Shown one piece after another: positions 60,235 to 64,000 of a stretch of 64,000 nt of DNA (positions are counted from its first letter, which is position 1; the number at the start of each line of letters is the position of its first letter). The position numbers and the translations under genes were made by a program. Under the pieces are notes generated by a model. The model was given only the letters and a program-made list of their open reading frames with translations. It did not search any database and was not told where the DNA came from. The stretch covers positions 106,387-170,386 of the forward strand of contig NZ_FCOB02000018.1 of the NCBI RefSeq assembly GCF_001545075.1. Direction: 5' to 3'. The stretch is from Caballeronia ptereochthonis (GTDB lineage: Bacteria > Pseudomonadota > Gammaproteobacteria > Burkholderiales > Burkholderiaceae).

Positions 60235-61658
60235 TGACACGATCGATGAAACTACAGGCCCTGCACGATCTGATGAAACGCCATGCGGATGCATGGCGCG
60301 CGGTTTGGGATATGCGCAAGGAACTCGAACGCCCGTTGCGCGATGCCGATCAACTCGCATTTCTGCCGGCTGAACTGGAGCTGCTGGAAACGCCGGTTCA
60401 TCCAGCGCCGCGCTGGGCGATGCGGATTCTTGTCTTGCTCGCGGCCATTGTGTTACTCGTCGCGCTCGTCGGGCGTCTCGACATCGTGGTCACGGCGAAT
60501 GGGCAGTTCATCCCTGACGCGCGCGTGAAAGTCATTCAGCCTGCCATTACGGGCGTGGTCCGCGAGATTCGGGTTCGTGACGGTGATCGCGTAAAAAGCG
60601 GTCAACTGCTAATGAAACTCGACACGACGCAGGCAGCAGCCGACGCGGACAAGGCGCGTTCTGCGCGCCTCGATGCGCAACTGGCCGCCGCACGCGCCGC
60701 CGCCCTGCTGGCAGCGCAGCGCGACAACCGCGCGCCGGTAGTGGTCGTGGTGAACGATGCGCCGACGGATCGAGCGCGAGAGGCACAGCGCCTTGCAGAG
60801 GGCGCATGGCTTGAATATCAAGACCGCTACAACGGGGAGCAGGCCGAGTTGCTCAAGCGCGAAGCTGCACTTGCAAGCACCCGCGCGCAGATCGCCAAGC
60901 TGGCGGAAATGGCGCCGCTTGCGCGTCAGCAGGCGGACGCTTATCGCGGGCTGGTCGCAGATCGATATGTCGCACGTAACGATTTTCTCGACAAAGAGCA
61001 AGGCGCGCTCGACAAGGAATACGAATTGAAGGTGCAACGCAGCCATGCGGGTGAGCTGACGGCGGCTATCGCGGTACAGCGGGCGCAGATGGAGGCGATC
61101 ACTTCGAAGTTCCGTCGCGATCAACTCGACGCGCTGGAGAAGGCGATGCAGCAGGTCAGGCAGAGCCAGGCCGATGAGACCAAGGCGCAGACGCGGCAAG
61201 CACTTCTGAGCCTGACAGCGCCGGTCGCGGGCACGGTGCAGCAACTCTCCGTGCATACATTGGGTGGCGTCGTGACGACGGCGCAACCGTTGATGGAGAT
61301 CGTGCCGGATGATGCGCTGGAGGTCGAAGCGCGACTCGACAACAAGGATGTTGGCTTTGTCGAGGTCGGCCAGCGCGCAGCGGTGAAGATCGAGGCGTTT
61401 CCGTATATGCGGTACGGATATCTGAACGGCACGATCACGGACGTTTCGAATAACGCCGTGCAGGACAAAAAACGTGGGGCGACCTTTCCGGTACGAATTC
61501 GTCTGGAGGCGAATCGCATTCGCGTCGACAAGCGCTGGATCACCCTCACGCCGGGCATGGCGGTCACGGCGGATATTCGCACGGGCACGCGCAGTGTGAT
61601 CGGCTATTTCCTCGATCCGCTTTTGCAGACGGCGCGGGAGAGCATGCGTGAGCGCTAG
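60234..61658 (+). CDS. Type I secretion membrane fusion protein (HlyD family)
   Basis: A 474-residue adaptor. One membrane segment lies near residues 60-82 (MRILVLLAAIVLLVALVG), then the first half lipoyl motif (IQPAITGVVREIRVRDGDRV), a long coiled coil of about 200 residues, the second half motif (LTAPVAGTVQQLSVHTLGGV), and a beta-barrel C-terminus ending in GTRSVIGYFLDPL, the HlyD hallmark. It bridges the exporter to TolC. Confidence 0.93.
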   Translation: MTRSMKLQALHDLMKRHADAWRAVWDMRKELERPLRDADQLAFLPAELELLETPVHPAPRWAMRILVLLAAIVLLVALVGRLDIVVTANGQFIPDARVKVIQPAITGVVREIRVRDGDRVKSGQLLMKLDTTQAAADADKARSARLDAQLAAARAAALLAAQRDNRAPVVVVVNDAPTDRAREAQRLAEGAWLEYQDRYNGEQAELLKREAALASTRAQIAKLAEMAPLARQQADAYRGLVADRYVARNDFLDKEQGALDKEYELKVQRSHAGELTAAIAVQRAQMEAITSKFRRDQLDALEKAMQQVRQSQADETKAQTRQALLSLTAPVAGTVQQLSVHTLGGVVTTAQPLMEIVPDDALEVEARLDNKDVGFVEVGQRAAVKIEAFPYMRYGYLNGTITDVSNNAVQDKKRGATFPVRIRLEANRIRVDKRWITLTPGMAVTADIRTGTRSVIGYFLDPLLQTARESMRER

Positions 61659-63075
61659 AAAGCAGGTTCGCCGTCTTGCGGCGATCACACTCGCCGTGTC
61701 GGCCGGCACGGCGCATGCGATCGACGTGCTGCGCGTCGAACAGGGCATCTCCGCCACCCCGGCTGGAGCGATGGTAGGCGTATGCGCATTCGGCACACTT
61801 CCAGCACGACCGTTGCAGCTTCGGGAGGTCGTGGAGCGCGCACTGTGCAGCAATCCCAAGACGCGCGCGCGATGGGCCGACGTGAAGGCGCAGGCGGCGG
61901 CTGTGGGCGTCGCGCGTGCCGCCTATCTTCCGACGCTCTCGGCAACGTGGCAAGGTGTGCGCGACAAGTCAAGGATCGATGTCGACAATCATCCGCTGCT
62001 CGGTTCAGATATCGCTTCGACGGTGCATTCGGAGAGCGTGAGCCTGAACTGGCTGCTCTACGACTTTGGTGGACGCGAAGCGGGGCTCAGGAACGCCCGC
62101 TCCCTGCTCGAAGCGGCGCGTGCGACACAAGACGCCACGCTGCAGGAAGTATTCGCCGCGGCGGCCAAAGACTATTACGCGGCACAGACGGCCGTAGGTG
62201 CATTGGCAGCGGCCGCTGAAGTCGAAGACATGACGCGCCGGAGCATGATCGCAGCGCAAGCGCGTGTCGACAAGGGTATCGCGCCCGTTACGGATGCGCT
62301 TCAGGCGCAGACGCAGCATGAGCAGGTGCTATTCGGCCTGACCAAAGCCGAGAGCGAACTTCGAAACGCGTTGGGTACGCTGGCCTCCGACATGGACCTC
62401 GATCCGGACGCTTTGCTAGAGGTGCCACCGGTCACCACCGATGCGATCACGAGCAAGACGTTCGGTGATTCAGTCGAGCAGATGATGGCCGCTGTACGAG
62501 CGTCGCACCCCTCCGTGCGGGCCGCACAGGCGCAGTACGACGCATCGCTCGCGAAGGTGACGCAGACACGCGCGCAGGGACTGCCAAGCGTGAGTCTGGT
62601 GGGTAAATACAGCCGGAACAACCAGCCGCAAAGCCTTGGGCTGGGTATGCCGACTTATCCGGCCACAGGACATGACGCCTATATCGGCGTGCAAGTGAGT
62701 TTCCCCCTGTTCGAAGGGTTCGGGCGGTACTACCAGATCCATCAGGCCGTCGCGCAGGCTGAACGGCAAGAGGACGTGCTCGATGGCACACGAAGGCAGG
62801 TCGCCCTGGATGTCTGGAGGAGCTATCAGACGCTGACGGGCGCGACGCGAAACACAGAGAACAGCGCAAATCTGTTGGCGATTGCAGAGCGTTCGTGGGA
62901 AGGGGCCCGGCGTCGGTACAACGCCGGCGTGGGAAACATTCTTGAATTGCTGGCCACGCAGACCGCATTAGCCAACGCAAAGCAGCGGCGGATTCAGGCG
63001 CTTGCAGACTGGAACGATGCGCGGGTGGACTTGGCGTCAAAGCTTGGGGCACTTGGCCACGAAGACATGCAGTGA
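61648..63075 (+). CDS. TolC-family outer-membrane secretion protein
   Basis: A 475-residue outer-membrane channel with a signal peptide (QVRRLAAITLAVSAGTAHA). It has two repeats of the TolC helical pattern, SLNWLLYDFGGREAGLRNAR in the first half and SFPLFEGFGRYYQIHQAVAQ in the second, and ends with NILELLATQTALANAKQR. The start is GTG 61648, which overlaps the HlyD gene by 11 bases. It completes the type I secretion apparatus. Confidence 0.92.
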   Translation: MSARKQVRRLAAITLAVSAGTAHAIDVLRVEQGISATPAGAMVGVCAFGTLPARPLQLREVVERALCSNPKTRARWADVKAQAAAVGVARAAYLPTLSATWQGVRDKSRIDVDNHPLLGSDIASTVHSESVSLNWLLYDFGGREAGLRNARSLLEAARATQDATLQEVFAAAAKDYYAAQTAVGALAAAAEVEDMTRRSMIAAQARVDKGIAPVTDALQAQTQHEQVLFGLTKAESELRNALGTLASDMDLDPDALLEVPPVTTDAITSKTFGDSVEQMMAAVRASHPSVRAAQAQYDASLAKVTQTRAQGLPSVSLVGKYSRNNQPQSLGLGMPTYPATGHDAYIGVQVSFPLFEGFGRYYQIHQAVAQAERQEDVLDGTRRQVALDVWRSYQTLTGATRNTENSANLLAIAERSWEGARRRYNAGVGNILELLATQTALANAKQRRIQALADWNDARVDLASKLGALGHEDMQ

Positions 63076-63116
63076 CGAACACGCTAGACACTCTTTCTAA
63101 AACCAATGGAGAACAG

Positions 63117-64000
63117 GTGACCAAACGACACCGGAACTGGATGTTGATTCAGTTCGCCTTCCTCGCTGCATTGACTACATGGTCAGTCTCAGCGAAGACA
63201 ACGGCGCCACTGGCTACCTTTAAGGATTGCGAGGACTGCTCCGAGATGGTCGTCCTGCCAGCGGGCCAATACATAATGGGCGCGACCAAAGACGATTTTG
63301 AAGGCGATTCCAAAAAGTATCAGTTGGAACTCATCGTAGAAGGTCCACCACATTCCGTGCGCGTGAAGTCATTCGCGCTCGGTCGCTTTCATGTCACCAG
63401 GAAGCAGTTCGCCGTCTTTGCAAAGGAGACGGGTTTTAACGGCAAAGGCTGCATGACATTCAAGCGGACGGATTGGGATTTCGTTTCTGACGCAGACTGG
63501 GAGAACCCCGGCTTCCCTCAGACCGATGATGATCCGGTCGTGTGCGTGTCATGGAATGACGTACAGCAATACATCGAATGGCTGAATAAGAAACTCGCTG
63601 AAAAGACCGCACATCGATACCGGTTGCCGACTCAAGAGGAATGGGAATACGCCGCGCGCGCAGGCACGAGCACGCCGATGTATTGGGGGAGCAGCAGGCA
63701 GGACCAGTGCCGTTACGAGAACGCTCGCGATGAAACAGCAATGGCGCTAGGCCCGGATTACCCAGTTGCACCCTGCGATGACCACTTTCTTTGGACCTCA
63801 CCAGCAGGTTCGTTTCAGCCCAATCCGTGGGGGCTGTATGACATGCTGGGCAATGCGACTCAATGGATGGCTGACTGCTCCGAAAATAGCGGAAAGCTGT
63901 TTGCCTACTTGCCACCAGTACCTGAGAGGGAATGTCGCGGCCACGATCTGCGGGGCGGCAGTTGGGCTTCCATTCCGATTGGAGTTCGCGCCGCCAATGG
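63117..64000 (+). CDS. Formylglycine-generating-enzyme-like (SUMF1) protein, cut by window end
   Basis: The frame is open from GTG 63117 to the end of the window (294 codons seen). GGAG lies five bases before the GTG. It has a signal-like hydrophobic start (MLIQFAFLAALTTWSVSA), then the FGE-sulfatase pattern: CSEMVVLPAGQYIMGA, RFHVTRKQFAVFAKETG, VVCVSWNDVQQYIEWLN, YRLPTQEEWEYAARAG, NPWGLYDMLGNATQWMADC and LRGGSWASIP. True formylglycine generators convert a sulfatase Cys, but many relatives only bind or act on other targets. It lies 41 bases after the TolC gene, so it is probably linked to the secreted product. Confidence 0.86.
   Translation, partial: MTKRHRNWMLIQFAFLAALTTWSVSAKTTAPLATFKDCEDCSEMVVLPAGQYIMGATKDDFEGDSKKYQLELIVEGPPHSVRVKSFALGRFHVTRKQFAVFAKETGFNGKGCMTFKRTDWDFVSDADWENPGFPQTDDDPVVCVSWNDVQQYIEWLNKKLAEKTAHRYRLPTQEEWEYAARAGTSTPMYWGSSRQDQCRYENARDETAMALGPDYPVAPCDDHFLWTSPAGSFQPNPWGLYDMLGNATQWMADCSENSGKLFAYLPPVPERECRGHDLRGGSWASIPIGVRAAN

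Noticed and set aside
1..64000. CRISPR arrays, tRNA or rRNA genes, riboswitches, transposases
   Set aside because: I looked for regularly spaced repeats, tRNA-like or rRNA-like sequence and transposase motifs and saw none.

Overview
The window is GC-rich, densely coding bacterial DNA with the gene style of the Burkholderiaceae (Paraburkholderia/Caballeronia type). Evidence for this is a Burkholderia-type porin, a 2,2-dialkylglycine decarboxylase that matches the Burkholderia cepacia enzyme as I remember it down to residues Gln52, Trp138 and Lys272, an AmpR/AmpC pair, and many LysR, LacI, RpiR and FCD regulators. There is no rRNA, tRNA, replication gene, IS element or CRISPR. The content is almost entirely transport and catabolism, so I infer a secondary chromosome, megaplasmid or accessory chromosomal region.

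Layout. 1-1023: 3' part of a deaminase-type amidohydrolase. 1407-12835: a sugar or polyol operon with a Tat-exported binding protein, ABC ATPase, permease, aldehyde dehydrogenase, FGGY kinase, HAD phosphatase, RpiR regulator, ribose-5-phosphate isomerase A, SDR dehydrogenase and GlcD-like flavoprotein, followed by a small unknown gene. 13432-14433: a lipoprotein made of two tandem domains. 14442-14762: a scar of two broken genes (LacI 3' end, GFA enzyme 5' end). 14830-15714: a GDSL hydrolase. 16019-17924: a sigma-54 promoter with an upstream palindrome, a 20-codon ORF, an AhpD-like protein and a butanediol dehydrogenase-type enzyme. 18015-24848: a LacI regulator with twin perfect operators, and a sugar ABC transporter with a ketose-3-epimerase-like enzyme. 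24894-29687: glcDEF with a divergent FCD regulator and two matching operators. 29700-30302: PAP2 phosphatase.

30363-35667 is the most unusual block. A divergently placed LysR gene faces a tightly overlapped operon of a PanE-like reductase, VOC protein, MaoC hydratase, CaiB-type CoA-transferase, AroE-like dehydrogenase and AroQ-like dehydratase, the last two with altered active-site motifs. I read it as a candidate undescribed catabolic route. 35646-41455: SRPBCC protein, then an aromatic-acid-type efflux system (MarR, FUSC, DUF1656, HlyD, NodT). 41674-43360: CoA-transferase/hydrolase and SnoaL-like protein. 43608-48944: a Liv-type ABC transporter and an SDR without the normal catalytic residues. 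48983-52052: ampR-ampC and a LysR gene. 52140-54110: a one-chain LeuD-LeuC-type hydro-lyase. 54139-56402: dgdA-dgdR. 56607-57653: porin. After an A+T-rich gap come a complete type I secretion apparatus (58096-63075) and a formylglycine-generating-enzyme-like protein cut by the window end.

How they work together: most blocks pair one local regulator with an importer or exporter and a few enzymes. Stop/start overlaps (ATGA, TGATG, GTGA) are frequent and mark the operons. Functions are assigned from motifs and remembered family features. No database search was possible.
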